Part shown: positions 37,807-51,209 of the stretch, one piece after another | Layout of the letters: each line of letters starts with the position of its first letter | Numbering within the stretch: position 1 is the stretch's first letter | Assembly: GCF_040807025.1 (NCBI RefSeq) | Contig: NC_090981.1 | Location: 37,055,817-37,119,816, forward strand | Origin: Struthio camelus | Lineage: Eukaryota > Chordata > Aves > Struthioniformes > Struthionidae | DNA: 64,000 nt | Direction of reading: 5' to 3' | Notes under the pieces: model-generated | What the model was told of the DNA's origin: nothing | Seen by the model: only the letters and a program-made list of their open reading frames with translations | The model's database searches: none | Position numbers and translations under genes: made by a program

Positions 37807-37907
37807 GGCGGATAGGTGCGGTTAGGCAGCCGAGGACCCCTCAAACCGAATCGGTTAGGCAAGAACCCATACAAAGTCTTCGTTGCATTTAAAATTATGG
37901 CTAGAGC

Positions 37908-37928
37908 TTTTTTTTTTTTTTTTTTTTT
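37908..37928. repeat. Poly-T tract
   Basis: Run of about 21 T. Confidence 0.95.
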
Positions 37929-38159
37929 AGATTAATTTCAGCTCCGATTTTGCTGCACATTGTGAGAGCGGAATGAGGAGCCTGCTGCTATTTCACTTCC
38001 AACGTCCGTACACCTATGTCGCTGTAACTTCGTGTTCCTTTCTCAGTTCTTCACAGGTCAGCACATCAGATTTGAAGCAAAGGATACTTGACACAGTAAC
38101 TTTATTGCAAATTAATTAGCATTGGTGAAAATAAGAGTAAAATTTACTTTAAAGGATAA

Positions 38160-38474
38160 TTACTTTGAATTTTCCACCAGCCAAATTATACTCTGTTCTA
38201 ATTTCATCCTCTCTCCTGCTTTTAAAAGCATTTCCTTTATTTGCAATTCATAATCTTCGAGAGTTAAGATGGAGGTTTTACACGTCACCAAATTGTACAC
38301 TAACTTGCGAAATGTAAAAATACAGTCAGCCATAAAACCTGAGTAATCTAGAATGAGCTGGTGTGCCAGTAGCTCCAGAGCTGGCAGTTGTAAAGAACAC
38401 GGCACAAAGGCTTTAACCGCATCAAAACGGAGGAAACAACACAGTATATGCAAAAAATCTTTACAGCAAGAGAA
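38160..38474 (-). other. Open frame of unknown status (about 104 codons)
   Basis: On the minus strand a frame is open from just after a TGA (38477-38475) to TAA. It has no ATG until the 48th codon (in GFMADCIF), so as it stands it could be only a 57-codon ORF, an internal exon, or chance. The translation is unusually protein-like for this AT-rich setting, with balanced composition and alternating hydrophobic positions (LELLAHQLILDYSG, LEDYELQIKEMLLKAGERMK). I do not recognise the family. No clear polypyrimidine tract/AG precedes it, and no consensus donor follows. A decayed retrocopy or a non-coding conserved block are alternatives. Confidence 0.25.
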
Positions 38475-41400
38475 TCACCAGCCAGTAGCAACTTCTTAAA
38501 TCCGTTTGACCAGATACATGGCAACTCTTTGCTGCGTAATCTGAGATCGGTTTGGCCGACTGCTTTCTAGGACTAGTCAACAGATTGTAAATTATACAGA
38601 TTCCTCCCCTCTTAGAAAGACTAAAAGCTACCTTACCCTAATTTCTACAAGCCTCTACAATTTCTACAGGCCTTCTAATGAAAGCCTACAAGGCTTTCAT
38701 TAACGCCTTGCGGCTTGAACTACGCTCCCGTCTTCCAGCCGACCAGAGCAGAAAGACAGACTCTATCCCCCCCCCGCCCCTTTTTTTTAATATCAGGTAA
38801 TGATTTCTAATTAGTCCCACGGTAAGGGCCATACGTTTGTTCTTCGCTGAGATAAAAATTGACAGAGGTTCATGCCCGTTATAAGCACACAAAAATACTT
38901 CATGAGGCTTCTCCTGATCAGTGGCTTTTCCTTGAAAAGGTTGTTTAAGTACCCATTGTTAACTCACCTATTTTAATAAAGCACAGCCTTTGCTCACGCT
39001 CCTGTGTAGGTGATTTTGTAGCAAATGCTCACTACATATTACTGTGTTCTTACACCCCATGAGTTAGCACATCCATTACATTTTATGAGTCAGGACGTCC
39101 ATTCAGTACAGATTGAACAAACAAACCAGGTGGGCGAATAAAAAAAGCAATGTAGCTAAAAAAAAGCTAATAATGAATACATGAAGATGATCTAATATTG
39201 AAATGGCTCAGTGATACATACTAAATACACAGTTTCTAGATAACAATACCGTACTCCGTTGAGAGAGTCACAGTTTTGGCCAACACAGGCTCCTGAACAG
39301 AGAGCTTCTAGAGTTAAACATTAGTCTTGCAGTTAAAGCTAAAAGGTCCGTCTCTGCGGACCACTCTTCCTTACGGGTCAAGCACAGAGGAAAGGGTATA
39401 CCCGAGTATGCGTAAGAAAAGCTTAGCAAGACACAAGTTGCAAAGCAGCAGGAAAAAGACAGAGTGATCTGGTTCCCACAGAGCTTTCCACGTTGAAAGG
39501 TGCTAGCTCAGGGCTGTCAGGCAGGTCAGGAATCTCCTCGCGGAGCTGCTAGGGACAGGCGTGTAGGTGATGCCGAGGACTGCCTAAAAGCCCATGCAGA
39601 GTAGTCCATTTTTTGGCCAGTCACAAAAATCCAGCCCTTGACAAAACGAGAGGGGAAAAAAAGAGATGCCAGAACATAAGATTATTTTATGCATACAGCA
39701 TAATCTTCAGCATTTATAATTGCAGCTTTCTTCCAGAGATCTACTTAAGTATCAAAGCACAGCTGGGACCCTTATACGCTCATGCTTCAGTAGTTCACAC
39801 AACTATTAGCCTGTCCCCAGGACAGGTTCTCTTGTGTCTCGAATTTATCCTAGCTGTACACCAAAACACCTTGGCTGAAGTTAATATAAAAATGGGAAAA
39901 TTAGCATATCATTTTAAAAATGTCATTTCCAACCACTGAGGCAATACTCAACAAACTCTGCTGGTAAACAAAAAAGTGTGCCAGGGCTGTCAAATCCATT
40001 TCTTTTTCCATTATTTCCTGTTTTTCTGCTCTTTCGCTGCTCAGACAACTAGCTAGGATTTAAAGGAACATGGAAGGGTGGAGCTGGTTGTAACATATTT
40101 ACTCAAGTAAGTACTTGGGTGTAGTAATGAGTTTGTTTTAAAATATTCATATTATATAAATGTTAGTTGAAGTTGACAGTAAATATTGAATAGACATATC
40201 AAAAGGGCAGCGTGTCATCTTTACTTTTCCTATGTTAAGTCTAACATTCAGGCTGCCGTTTGCTCTATTTGTATCCATCTTCTTATAGAAAATTAATTTT
40301 TAAAAATTATAGCAGAACAATGATTGAGTATGACAGAAGAAGAGACAAGGAGAGAGTTTAAAGATCTTTCTGCCCACAAGAGATTGTGACCAAATTCCCA
40401 GGACTACTGTTTGATTTGTAACAATAATTAGTACTTAGTTATTAGGTCTCTTCTCACTTTTTCAGGATGTTAGAATGAAAGATACGTGGAAGAACGAGGT
40501 CTAAAGCTATTGTAAATTTTTTTTTTTTAGCATAATGGAAGCATTAGGAAAGTGCTGTTGCTAAAAAAACTCACTTTTTTAAAGTGAAGCACTATGAATA
40601 GGTGTTACATAAGCATTCATGCAGATATAGCAGAGATCAAAACCACTCAGGAGACAGAGACAGAAGGAAGAAATAGAATTAAAAGTGGTGTGAGAAAATG
40701 TCTCAGGTACATGTTCCCAGTCCTGCCCAAAGACAAACTGTTCTAATTCCCTTCTGTTTATTACAATACGGTTTCTAAGTAAGATATTACTTACCAAGAG
40801 AGTAAGTAATACTGCTTACAATGTTCCTAAATTATGGTCTGTTTCAAAAATTCTCCTGAGTCCAAGAGACCTTAGCGTAATTGTCCCCAAAATGCTACAC
40901 AAGGGAGGTTCAAATGGAAAATGAGTACACTGGACTCCAAAAATTGCTTATGAGACTTGAATAGGGATTTAAAGAGGGAAGAGCTGGTACGGCTGCTGTT
41001 TCCTCCTACTTTAATATTGACATCATTCTGCCTTTTACTAGTCAGTTACTAAGGTTGGACTTCACGTTCCCCAAGTCATCTACTGTCTTCTACAATTTAT
41101 ACGTGTAGATTGGATTAAGTGTGCTTAAATACATATGTATTTGCAACTATGTTTGCTTACTTTCATGACTATAATACTTTTTGTTTGCCTTTTTGACTTG
41201 TATCTAACTGATGTTGCTATTTGCAAACCACTTCTAAACTAATATCTCATTATGGATGGCTCCTTGTTTGGTAATAAGTTGTGTACAAACATTTTTGCAG
41301 GGAACTTTGTTTTTGTTTTTTTTCTCCATAGATAACCAAACCAACATGCTTTGAAATATTTATAAGATACTCATAAAGGTGAACCCCCCCCCCCTTAAAT

Positions 41401-41852
41401 AGTTATAGTGAATAGGGAATAATTTTGAAAGCAAAGGGGTTATTTAGGCATTGTCTTAGTTGTTCTTTTTCTAACAGTCAGTGAAGACTTTCAGTAGCAA
41501 AACCCTACCAGAATCCTTCTGTGGCAAGCTGCATATGCAATCTTGATTAGAAAATTACCATTAACTATAGTTTTCCAAGAGAATTAGACCAACAGAGAGC
41601 ATAGATGCATATACATGCCAGGAAATGAAGACACATGACGCAAAAATTCTTTTTCTTGGGTGCTTTTGTCACCAGCGGGTTCTTGATTTTGAACTCTCTG
41701 ACTTAGCTTATTCCTCATTTGACATAAATGGTCATAGTCTTTGGGCTATAACAGGGAAAACACACTTTCTCTCATGCCACAAGGATGCCGGACTCATCTT
41801 TCCCAAATTATGCAAAGGCCCGTTTCTCTATTCACCTGTAATAGAGGAGACT

Positions 41853-41903
41853 GAAGAAAAGGAAGGGGAGGAAGGGGAAGAAGGGAAAGCGAGAGAAAGC
41901 TAG
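41853..41903 (+). repeat. Purine-rich GA/GGAAGGGGA repeat
   Basis: Degenerate GGGGAGGAAGGGGAAGAAGG-type tract, all purine on the + strand apart from one C near its end. Confidence 0.8.
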
Positions 41904-42686
41904 GCAACGCAAAGCAAGGCTTGATACAATTCCTTTGCCTGAAGGCCAATATTTGCACAAGGGCGCGTAAACTCATTTTGATAAATCCATTTTTTTGTCA
42001 CCCAAGTGCCTCGGTTTTCAAAAAAGTATTCAACTCAGTAGTATTCACTAGAGTCTAAATATAATGTCCTAAACTTAGACACTCAAAATCTTAACCAATA
42101 AGCCAGTGACAGCATTTTGTCAAGTTTCCTGTAAATGCAGACACATGTGCGTACACACGCACACACACATAACACATATTTGGGAAAACTTCTGACCATC
42201 CGCAAGGCCAGTTGCAGACTTGCTCTTTAACATTCGTGAAGAACAGTTTTCAGATTATTGCATGAAAGATGGGGCACAAATTCTAAAAAACATTTTTGAA
42301 CAGGAAACTTTATTTTTCAGTGTGCTATTAAATGACAGACTAAAATTTACTAGAATACAAATATCACAATAGCAGCAGAGCTAATGAAGCCTTCGCGTTT
42401 GTGTCTGGTGCTTGTATTTGCTAATGTCTGAATAAGATATGAGGGCCAGCTGACGCTTTGCCTGTACTTAACATGTGCTCTTCCATGTAGATGTTAATAA
42501 AGGGTGAGTTCACATTGTAGCCTTACCCTTGCTGGTAGCAATAATGAGGGTCTCTCTTTTACCCTGGCTTCACATTTTCAGAGCATCTGTAGGAACTTAA
42601 TATCTTTGAGATATTTACAGATTTGATTGATATTGGCCAACAAGCTCTAAAGTATCTAGGTGAGGACACTAAGAAGCAATCATGTG

Positions 42687-42700
42687 CCCCCCCCCCCCCC
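42687..42700. repeat. Poly-C tract
   Basis: Fourteen C in a row. Unusual in AT-rich DNA and a likely site of length variation or sequencing error. Confidence 0.9.
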
Positions 42701-43337
42701 AGAGTGATTGCAAATGGTTTAATTCCTTAGCAAAAGAGGTTAAATGTTTAAGAATAAAAAACCCATTTATTTCCAATATGTGTTAGCTTTCATATGCTAT
42801 ATAATATTACAGGCTGCTCCTAGAATATTTTTAAGGGAGGTACCAGTATACCAGAGGGTATGCTAGCAGAATTATTTTTATTTTTATAAATTTGTAAATT
42901 TTGTAATTTTTTATTTTTGTAAATCTTTTTCATATTTTATTTTATTATTCCTTTTTAACCTCAAAGAACTAAGAGGGCATGATTGAAAACATTCAGCTTT
43001 TTCAAATATCTCCCAAAACTCCAGGGTCCTGTTATTCGGAACTGTGTATTCCCAGTTAACACCAAAACACTGACTATTTTAGCATCATTTACCCGAAGCC
43101 ACATTATAAAATTCATTGATCTCTTCCCTGCATACCAGAAAACTAATGCTAAGTCTGCCTCTGTGACACTTCATATTACAGAAGGATGGCAGAGTTCTTC
43201 ACATTTTTACCTTAGGGCTACTTTGGAATCACAATAAGGCACATGAGGGCATAGTTGAAAGCACTCAACAGATGTGTTGTTCTGTTCCACTTTTTAATTT
43301 GAGCCTTATATCTTGACTACATTTATTTTAGACAATT

Positions 43338-43408
43338 TTGACCCAGATTCATTCTTAGCGTAGCTCTGCTGAAGTAAATGGATTTGCACTGGAGATTAAT
43401 TTGGCCCG
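43338..43408. mobile_element. Possible short palindromic amniote repeat relic
   Basis: The segment begins GACCCAGATTC and ends TTTGGCCC, with CTGCTGAAGTAAATGG in the centre. This follows the order of a common sauropsid short repeat (CCAGATTC ... CTGAAGTCAATGG ... TTTGGCCC). Only about 70 bp, family unassigned. Confidence 0.35.
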
Positions 43409-44486
43409 TTATGCTAACATTCCTATTTCTTCATAATCAGCCAGTATCAAGATGTTTTCAAGGTTTTCTTTATTTTAAACAGAGTGACAAATTACTCCTA
43501 TAAATAACACTCTCACAGACTTAGGGAGACAGAGGCAGAGAGAGAGAGAGAGAAATACAGAGGGAGGAATAAGTACAGGCAACAAAACTCCTCGATAGCT
43601 GTTATTCTATGATCACAGAACATCATTTCCAGCTAATGCTACTGAAGCAACGAAAGACTTTACTATTGGGTATAAACAACACATAATGAGCATCTATGGG
43701 ACACTGGATAACTCCCATTAGTGAGGGAAGACCTTCATAATTCACATGTTGGTTTACCACTTCATTTTATTAACTCGCACTCATTAGATGGCAATGGTGC
43801 TTTCAGCAGCAGCAACTGCTAACTTCTGCAGGGCCCACAGCATAAAGGCTTTCCTGCTGTTGTACTTCAAGGGGTTTCTCTGAAGGGAGGATTGCACGTG
43901 TGATTTGCATGGTGTTCTCGAAAAGGTAGCCGAAGCACACACATAAAAACAAAGGGCTGCTTGGTTTTCCAGGCATGCAGTCCTTGCAGTTCAGTATGTA
44001 GTTCACTGAGCCAGCCCTGTCTCCTTCCTAGACAGCACAGGGAAGTAGAAAATTCATCACTGACCTTGATCTCCTCTTCTAGCAGAGGGACCTGGATGGG
44101 GGAAAACTTGTCTCCTGACCCTGGTCTCCCCTTTGACAGCATGGGACCAGAACAAGAAAAAAGTCATTGCCTGATCACCACCCACTCACAGTCATTCATC
44201 CTGGGGCCCCTTTCACGGTTTAGAGCTCTACAAATCATCATTCTTGTGAGGAATGCAGAGGCATGTGCACAGATTATAAATAGGGGGTGGAGGGTTCCTA
44301 GTTGTGAGCATTATAAATGCTGCTTATTTAATCTGATACATAAAAATAAAGGAGAAGAATGTTCTTTGCGTGTAAAGTTTTTGTTTACTTTTGTTGCAAA
44401 CAGAATCAGTTGAAGGCACGCAGTAATACTTGCAAGTGCTTGGAATACAGTTTTGGGTGCCTGAGGAAGTCAGACACTGAGCAGGC

Positions 44487-44880
44487 CTATGGCACTTTTG
44501 CAGAGCTTTTGAAGAATGCTGCTGTCAGGTTGTTAACTCGCTCCCAAGCCTCTGAACATACTGTAGTTACTTTGTTCATTACACTACTTCCCTGTGAAGC
44601 AGAGGATTGATTTTAAAATTCTGTTTCTGACCTGTAAGACCTTCAACGGTCCAGTTCCTGCAAACCTACAGAAGCTCTTTTCCCCACTTGCACTGCAGAT
44701 ATAAGTTCACTGTTCATCATCTGCTATTAGCTCTAATACCAAAATACCAAAGAACTTCACATTTTTTGCATTACGCATCTGGAACACTTTGCCAATTTGT
44801 AGTCCGCTCCCTCACGATAAGATTTTTTACACATGAATGCGACTCTGGAAAACTGCAGAGTACGCTGGCCTGTGGCTGAC
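44487..44880 (+). mobile_element. Ancient L2-like LINE relic (C-terminal ORF2 region)
   Basis: Two frames together recover the C-terminal region of CR1/L2-superfamily ORF2. The first frame gives LLKNAAVRLLTRSQASEH (compare QNAAARLLTGTRKxDH). After a one-step frame change at about 44603 comes RIDFKILFLTCKTFNGPVPA (compare RIDFKILLLTYKALNGLAPA), later KIPKNFTFFALRIWNTLP in the same frame (compare VPR..GxRAFSxxAPxLWNSLP). Only one frame change and two stops interrupt about 390 bp, surprisingly few for such an old element. No 3' tail or target-site duplication was recognised. Confidence 0.72.
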
Positions 44881-45375
44881 ATAATTACATTCTGATTTTA
44901 TAATTAAATGCTTTTATAATTTTGTTTTTCAAATACTTTAGTGTATATTAAAACAATGCAGATGAAACCTTAAGGTACAGTCCAAGAAGAAATCATCAAA
45001 ACTACTGTTTTTCTAAAAGGAAATACTACTGTCAAAAGACATTTACTGTTAAAATTATTTTTAGTATGTAGCGGTTAAGCAAAGTCACAACACACCACAG
45101 GTCGTTGCAGCTCTACTACACTGCTCAGCAAGAACGTACTTTCTGCTGAATAATCTGATTTTTTAGAAAAAAGAAGGAAATTCTTATTCACTATCAGAAA
45201 GCGCATTTCAAGTTAACTTAATTGAACAACAGAAGAGTAACCACTTCAAAAGTGACAGACAGCAGAAAGAATCAGGAGTGCCCTGTTTTACGTGGCAAAC
45301 ATAGAGCCTACAAATCTATTGTCTTCTCATTTGGAAGAGCAAGTTTTTCATTTATATCTGTATGTGTGTGTTGTC

Positions 45376-45397
45376 TGTGTGTGTGTGTGTGTGTGTG
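45376..45397. repeat. (GT)n microsatellite
   Basis: Eleven GT units, preceded by a shorter TGTGTGTTGT segment. Confidence 0.93.
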
Positions 45398-47380
45398 CTA
45401 TAACTGTTGGAACCAATACATGAAAAATATTTCCATATACAGTTAAAATCATTTGCTCAGAATTTGAAAATATGATAGATAGATGCAAGGAGAGGGAGAT
45501 TGATATCTAGAAAATCCAGGCTAGACTTAGGCCTGTGATGTTAGACACTACATACAAAAAAAAAAATCCACAGGCTTTATACTCATACCATTTCTGTTTT
45601 GTGGCGTGGTAAAATAGGTAAAGCAAACACACTGGTGGCACAAATACTATTTTTTAAATCCTGATTTGCCATGGAAATATTATATATGGTCTTGCAGTAT
45701 ATCTATATGCAAATTTGTACTGATTCGTGTGAATCCACCTGCGTGTTTGCTGGTAAGTGCTTTTTCATTTTCAAACACACTGGCCTGTATCAACCAAATT
45801 AGTGAAGTAAAATTCTCAAAGATAATTACACCACTATAGATTTAATGAAAATAAGTGGCTGTGCACAGGACAGAGGCATCATAAATGCCCCAACCAATGA
45901 AACAGTTAAAACAGAAACTTGCATTTTAGTCAATCATGAGATAGAAATCCATAGGAAATCAAGCTTCATTAGCCCCACTATTCACAGAACTAGTTTAAAT
46001 AAGCTGAGCAGCCACCTGCCTAAGTCAAAAGAAATGCCAACTAAATCCCCACTCACACATTTTTTATGCCTAAATGCATGTATTTTTACTTTAAAATGTT
46101 GGGAAGGTATTCTTATTTTACACAGAAGATTCAAAATTATTCCTCTAAATAGAAACTGTCCAGTCTGACATACTCCCCTTGAAAAAGGAAACGAGTGAGT
46201 TCTCTCTGGAATACATGTTAATAGTTTTATTACCGCTTTTTTTCAATGCCCTTTTGTGTGCCAAAATTAGCCTTTAAGTGAGTGTCTCATGTTCTTTATC
46301 TTACAGAAGTGGAAAGCAGCCAACAAAATGGAAAGTTAAAAATAAACAGAACACATTGCAATGAAATTTGTTCCCATTGTTCCCTTCACACAGAAAGTAT
46401 GTTCTAGTCTCTTCTTGCTATAGGCCCTAGTCTTGTAAATTGTTCCATGTCTACAGGCATGTATTCACTTATACAGAAGCCTGGTAATTTTAAGAGAACT
46501 TCACATAAAGAACTTGACATGACTTTATCTCAGTCCCTTCCACAAAATAATAATAAAGTGCTTTACCTAATGGGTATGCTCTGATGCCAAATACACAAGA
46601 TATCCCAGTGCTATGGTACTGGTCAGAGCAAGTAAGCCCTCAGAGCTCCGCCAGTACTAAGGAAAATATAGGACAATCATCAGGTGGCTGAAATTCCATC
46701 CAAGTTCTGGTGGGTGAGTAGCGGTCAGATTATTCAGCAGCCGACTTAGACCTCTGAATGAATTTCAGAGACAGATAGATTTCTTCATTAACCTGCCAGA
46801 GAGACTTAGGTGGGATTTAGGCCATCCGAATGTGAACCGTAAGATTTATACATATCCTGTAAGTGATATACTCAATGTTACGCTTTATATCAGCTATTAC
46901 AAGTCTTACAAACTCTGCTTCACTACTTGGAACAAATTTTTCTGAAACACCAGAGCAAGCAAAGATGCCCTTCAAATTTTCTATTGCCTGACAATACACA
47001 GATGCAATGAGAGGCAGAACTGCTATAAATCTAGAAGAAATAGGAATATTCCTTTCTTCAAACAGCTCTTGTTTATCATTTCATGGAATAACAACACTGC
47101 AGTTGGAAGAAGCAGTTCCCTAAATATGTCTCTGTGCTTGTTCTACAAGAACACGGGTAATTTCCATTACGTGTTAGACTTTGGGTTATGCTAGAGAACT
47201 CAACTCCCGGTATACTGTGGGATGTGGAGCTCTTATTCTTTCCAGTACGTCCTCCTGCAACTTACTCTAAAATACTACTAAGTAGCTGCATTTTGTTTTT
47301 ATTTAGTGGCTTGTTTTTGGTTGATCTAAACTCACATTCTGCTTATCAGTCCTATACCCTAGGGGTTGTAGGGGGTATTG

Positions 47381-47382
<2 letters not shown>

Positions 47383-47444
<62 letters not shown>
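47383..47444. repeat. (GT)31 microsatellite
   Basis: Sixty-two bases of uninterrupted GT. Long and perfect, so probably highly polymorphic. Confidence 0.97.
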
Positions 47445-47446
<2 letters not shown>

Positions 47447-49149
47447 TTCCTGTTTATTTCAGCAGTTCAGATACCTTGCTTTAACATTACGAAGCAGACT
47501 TCTCAAACTGTCATTTGTATGCATTTCTACTACTTCCTGGCTTGCTTTCCACAAGAAGGTTTCTTGGCCATTTTGTTATGTGGGAAGCTGTGAGATAAAA
47601 TGTACCTCCAAATGAGTTTATAACATTTTATCAGTTTCAAATCACTAGGACCAGATGGAAGTCACTGAGATCTCCCAACTCCTTCCAGCAGAGTACTGCC
47701 CTACAAAGAATTACAAGATTAGGTCTCCTTAGTACTTGACAGGAAAAAAGAGAATCTCCTTGAGAGAAGTTTTCTTCCTTCCTGTTTCCTTCAGTTTCTG
47801 CTTTTGTCTAGCCCAAGATGACTGCCATATCAGAGAGTGCAGTCACAAAGTGGTTATTTCACAATACTGTTGTGATGGAGACAGTTGTGTCACGGTCACG
47901 TTAAGCTTCCTTAAGTTTTAGACTTAATCAGCTCATAGCAGTCCCAGGGATGTAAGGGGTCTGCTTCCATTCAAACCTCTAACTGGATATAAAAGTGAGG
48001 ATGATGCTTGACAACACTTGTTAATTGTGTCACCCTGTTAGATATCTTCTTATTAAATGGCATGGAGTTGATTAAGATGATAATGTCTCCCTCAGCATCC
48101 ATGTATCCCTCTGCTGGAAGTTATTACCCTTGTAGCTGGGACAGGAGAATGAGACTTGTGGCCTGGCCTCCACTTCAGTCATACTAAGTTCAGCGGCTGA
48201 TGAAACAGTTTGTCTTGAATCACAGCAGGTGAAAGGCTCATCATAAAGAAGGTGGGTCAGAGATCAGCTCTAATAACAAGCTTAAAGAAGGAACCTGTAG
48301 AGATTGTAATGAAAATGTTCTCAGAGCTGGTCAGAGATGTGAATCCTGATTCTTCCTACAGGAGGAAAAAAACATGGAGAATTTTTCTGAACCCCAAATG
48401 GTGTGATTTGGGCATACCTGTTGCAAAACTGGCGTGCTTACATCACTTAGATCTAAAGCTGAGTTTAAGTCATGTTAGTGCACTGCATGTTATGCAAAAA
48501 TCTGATTTTTTTCTTGTGGAGGGCAAAGAAACCTTGGTGAGGGAAAGGAAATGGTAACTCACAGGAAAAGAAAGTTTAGCAGTGTGGCATAAAAAGAACT
48601 GAGGGGCATAAAAGCAGTCGAAATCTCTGAAAGCATTTGACATTCTAGAAAATGACTAGATATTTTTGGGAGGTTTCCCAAAAAAATGAGACATATGTGT
48701 TTTGTTTAATCTAGCCTTGTATCCAGATGGCACTGGTAACAAGGCTATGTCTATTCTGATGGGTTTCTTAAATCTTGCCAGCTGTGCAGTATCAGAGGTT
48801 TTAGGGAGAACACTAGTATAGGTGAGATGGCGTTTTTGTCAGCAGCACTTAATAATACATGGTACAATCTTCTTTAGCTTGCTTGCTGTGAAGGTCCTAC
48901 ACAGCCCATAGAAGTCTTTTTAAAAAATCCATTTTTGCATACTGATTACAACAACTTTGGCCTCCTCGCTTTTGTGTGAATATTGATTATTTTTGCTTAA
49001 CATCCTTTAAGCAATACTAGAATTAAAATACCAAGGCTCTAAAACCATGTTTGTTAGAGAAGAAGCCAACCATTAAGCAATTTTTATTTTAGTTAACAGA
49101 AGAGCTATGCTTGCTATCGATTTCAATTGCCCATATTTTATAAAATACC

Positions 49150-49235
49150 ACAAACTCTTCTCAGCAAAGGAAACTCATGGCAAAGAGTTCCATAGGAAAA
49201 TTATGAATTTCTTTCAAAAGATAAACATATTTCGG
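49150..49235 (-). mobile_element. Possible CR1 3'-region scrap, antisense
   Basis: CAAACTCTTCTCAGCAAAGG and GGCAAAGAGTTCCATAGG resemble the antisense CR1 phrase CTTGGC ... GGCAAAGAGTTCCACAGG. Very short and diverged. Confidence 0.3.
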
Positions 49236-51150
49236 GTTCAGATTCAGGGTTTGGATTCAGAAGTTTTAAATTTGTTTTGAACTGATGGCTTTCCAAGTGC
49301 ATCAGATCTCTTATTGTTCATACACTAAGATTAATGTTTTCAGTCACAACTCTGCTATTTTAAGAATGTACTAATTTTCTTTGGTATTCTCTGAATACCA
49401 TGAATATATGATTAATGGTTTAAATAGAATTCTTTCAGCATTTATTTTTGTAAATTGACAATGCTCTGCTCTACCATGCTACATTTGCCAGAAACTTCAT
49501 TAACTTTGTGCTAATACATTGGGAGGCTCAAGACTTGTTGACTAAAATGGTATCAATATCAAATCCATCTTTGATCAATATCAAAACCATCTTGTCTTAG
49601 ACCTTAATACTATAATCTCCTGTATCTGAGTGGATTTCCTTTGAAGCCTTTTTCCTCCATTTCTCTATTGTTTTATTACTGCAATGTTGAGTGTTTTTTG
49701 TTATTTTTTCTTTTAGCGGCTACATATTTCAAAGGAAAAATTTAAAAAAGTCAGACTGTCACAGTTCATAAGTCTCCCTAACAGCTGTTAAGATGTTATT
49801 AAATGATCTTTTTCAAGGTATTTGTGTGTGGTGTGAGATTTAGATTCACTCTGAATCCCTCTCCAGATTCTCCGAAAGGCAGAGAAAGTTAGTCAAAATA
49901 CCAATAGATGTAGATAAATATTTTCTATAAAAATACTATTTATCCATTCAAGCAGAATATTTATGCTTCAGTTCCAGGTCATGCATGAAGTACTGTGGTG
50001 GTATATTTAAAATAGTAGGATTTACAAGAAAGCTAATTCAGTTAGCCATTTTGCTAATTCAGTTATAGATACAATTTAAAATTACTCTTTTGGGATGCTG
50101 GAACTGGTATCAAGGCACATTCTGTTATGAGGGGGGCTATCTATGAGTGGATCAGGGATCAAAGGGTGAGTATTTTTTGTCTTCAAGAGCTGCTTAAAGG
50201 CAGAAACATGGAACATTTTTTCCAGGTCAAATACCAGTAGCATACATTGTTTTAAAGCTCCTGCAGGGGTAGAGCCAGGATACAACAGTCACACTCTTTT
50301 TTGCGCTTGGGGAGGAAGACCACAGTCCAAAGGAATCTATACGCACTTCTTTAAACGAGGCTCTTTCTAGGCTAATTGAATTCGCTTAAGTAAAAGGAAG
50401 GTCTGTGTCTTAAGTTTTGATGTACACACTGCAAGACATGTCGTCTTTTGAGTCCACAGCACAGGCCACTGGCATTGGTGCACTAGGGTGCTTCTGAGGC
50501 TAGGAAGTGGGGTGCCTGAGGCATCTCTTGTTGGCAGGCTATGGTATCTTCAGGCTGGATGACTGACTGAGATCTGGACACCTTCAGAATACCCTAACAC
50601 GTTAGATAAAAGGTAGTTATCTTCTATTTCCATGTCCAGTCACCATTCACGAGAAGACAAGGGCATACAAGCTCCTATAGCAGCGCCACCGGCAACCATG
50701 AGGTAGAGATCACTACCGAAGAAGGCCCTGTGGAGGCACCACGCAAGGGCGCAAATCCCGAGCTGCCCTGAGGTTGCAGATGGAGAAGGGCCTGCCTTCA
50801 AGGACAAGCGGATGGCTCACGGGGGCGAACCGGTCCTTCACAGCCAGCCCTCCCCAAACGCATCTGATCAAACCGCGGCTCTTTCAGCCACGGCGGGAAG
50901 TTCAGGCGGGCAACATGACGAAAACCAGCTGGTGCGGCGGGGCCGGGACGAGGCGGCTGCCAGGCGCTACCGGCGGAGCGGGCCCGAGCCGCCCCTCGCC
51001 CGCCAACGGCCGCCAACGGCCGCCGCCTCGCGCCGGGGGAGGGGCCGCCACCGCCCCCCGGTAGCGCGCGCACCAGCCAGTACACCCCACCCCCACCGCC
51101 GGACTCGAGCGTTTCCGGGTTCAGCCCCGAGACGGCCGACGCGGCGCCGC

Positions 51151-51161
51151 TGCGCATGCGC
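51151..51161. promoter_or_regulatory. NRF1 site
   Basis: TGCGCATGCGC, a perfect palindromic nuclear respiratory factor 1 element inside the promoter island. Confidence 0.75.
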
Positions 51162-51209
51162 CCTGGGGATCCCACCTCACCACCCCGGGGAGCCACGCGG
51201 AGCCGCCGG

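Larger units (their letters stand above)
38480..44480. other. AT-rich non-coding stretch
   Basis: No gene recognised in 6 kb. It contains a C12-type run near 41384-41395, a C14 run at 42687-42700, a purine-rich GGAAGGGGA-type repeat (41853-41903), an AG run (43536-43552) and a possible short transposon-derived relic at 43338-43408. All open frames are short. Confidence 0.5.
44890..50680. other. AT-rich non-coding stretch upstream of TMEM161B
   Basis: No gene recognised. Holds two GT microsatellites (45376-45397 and 47383-47444) and a possible antisense CR1 scrap near 49150-49230. No open frame in this stretch shows a domain. Confidence 0.5.
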
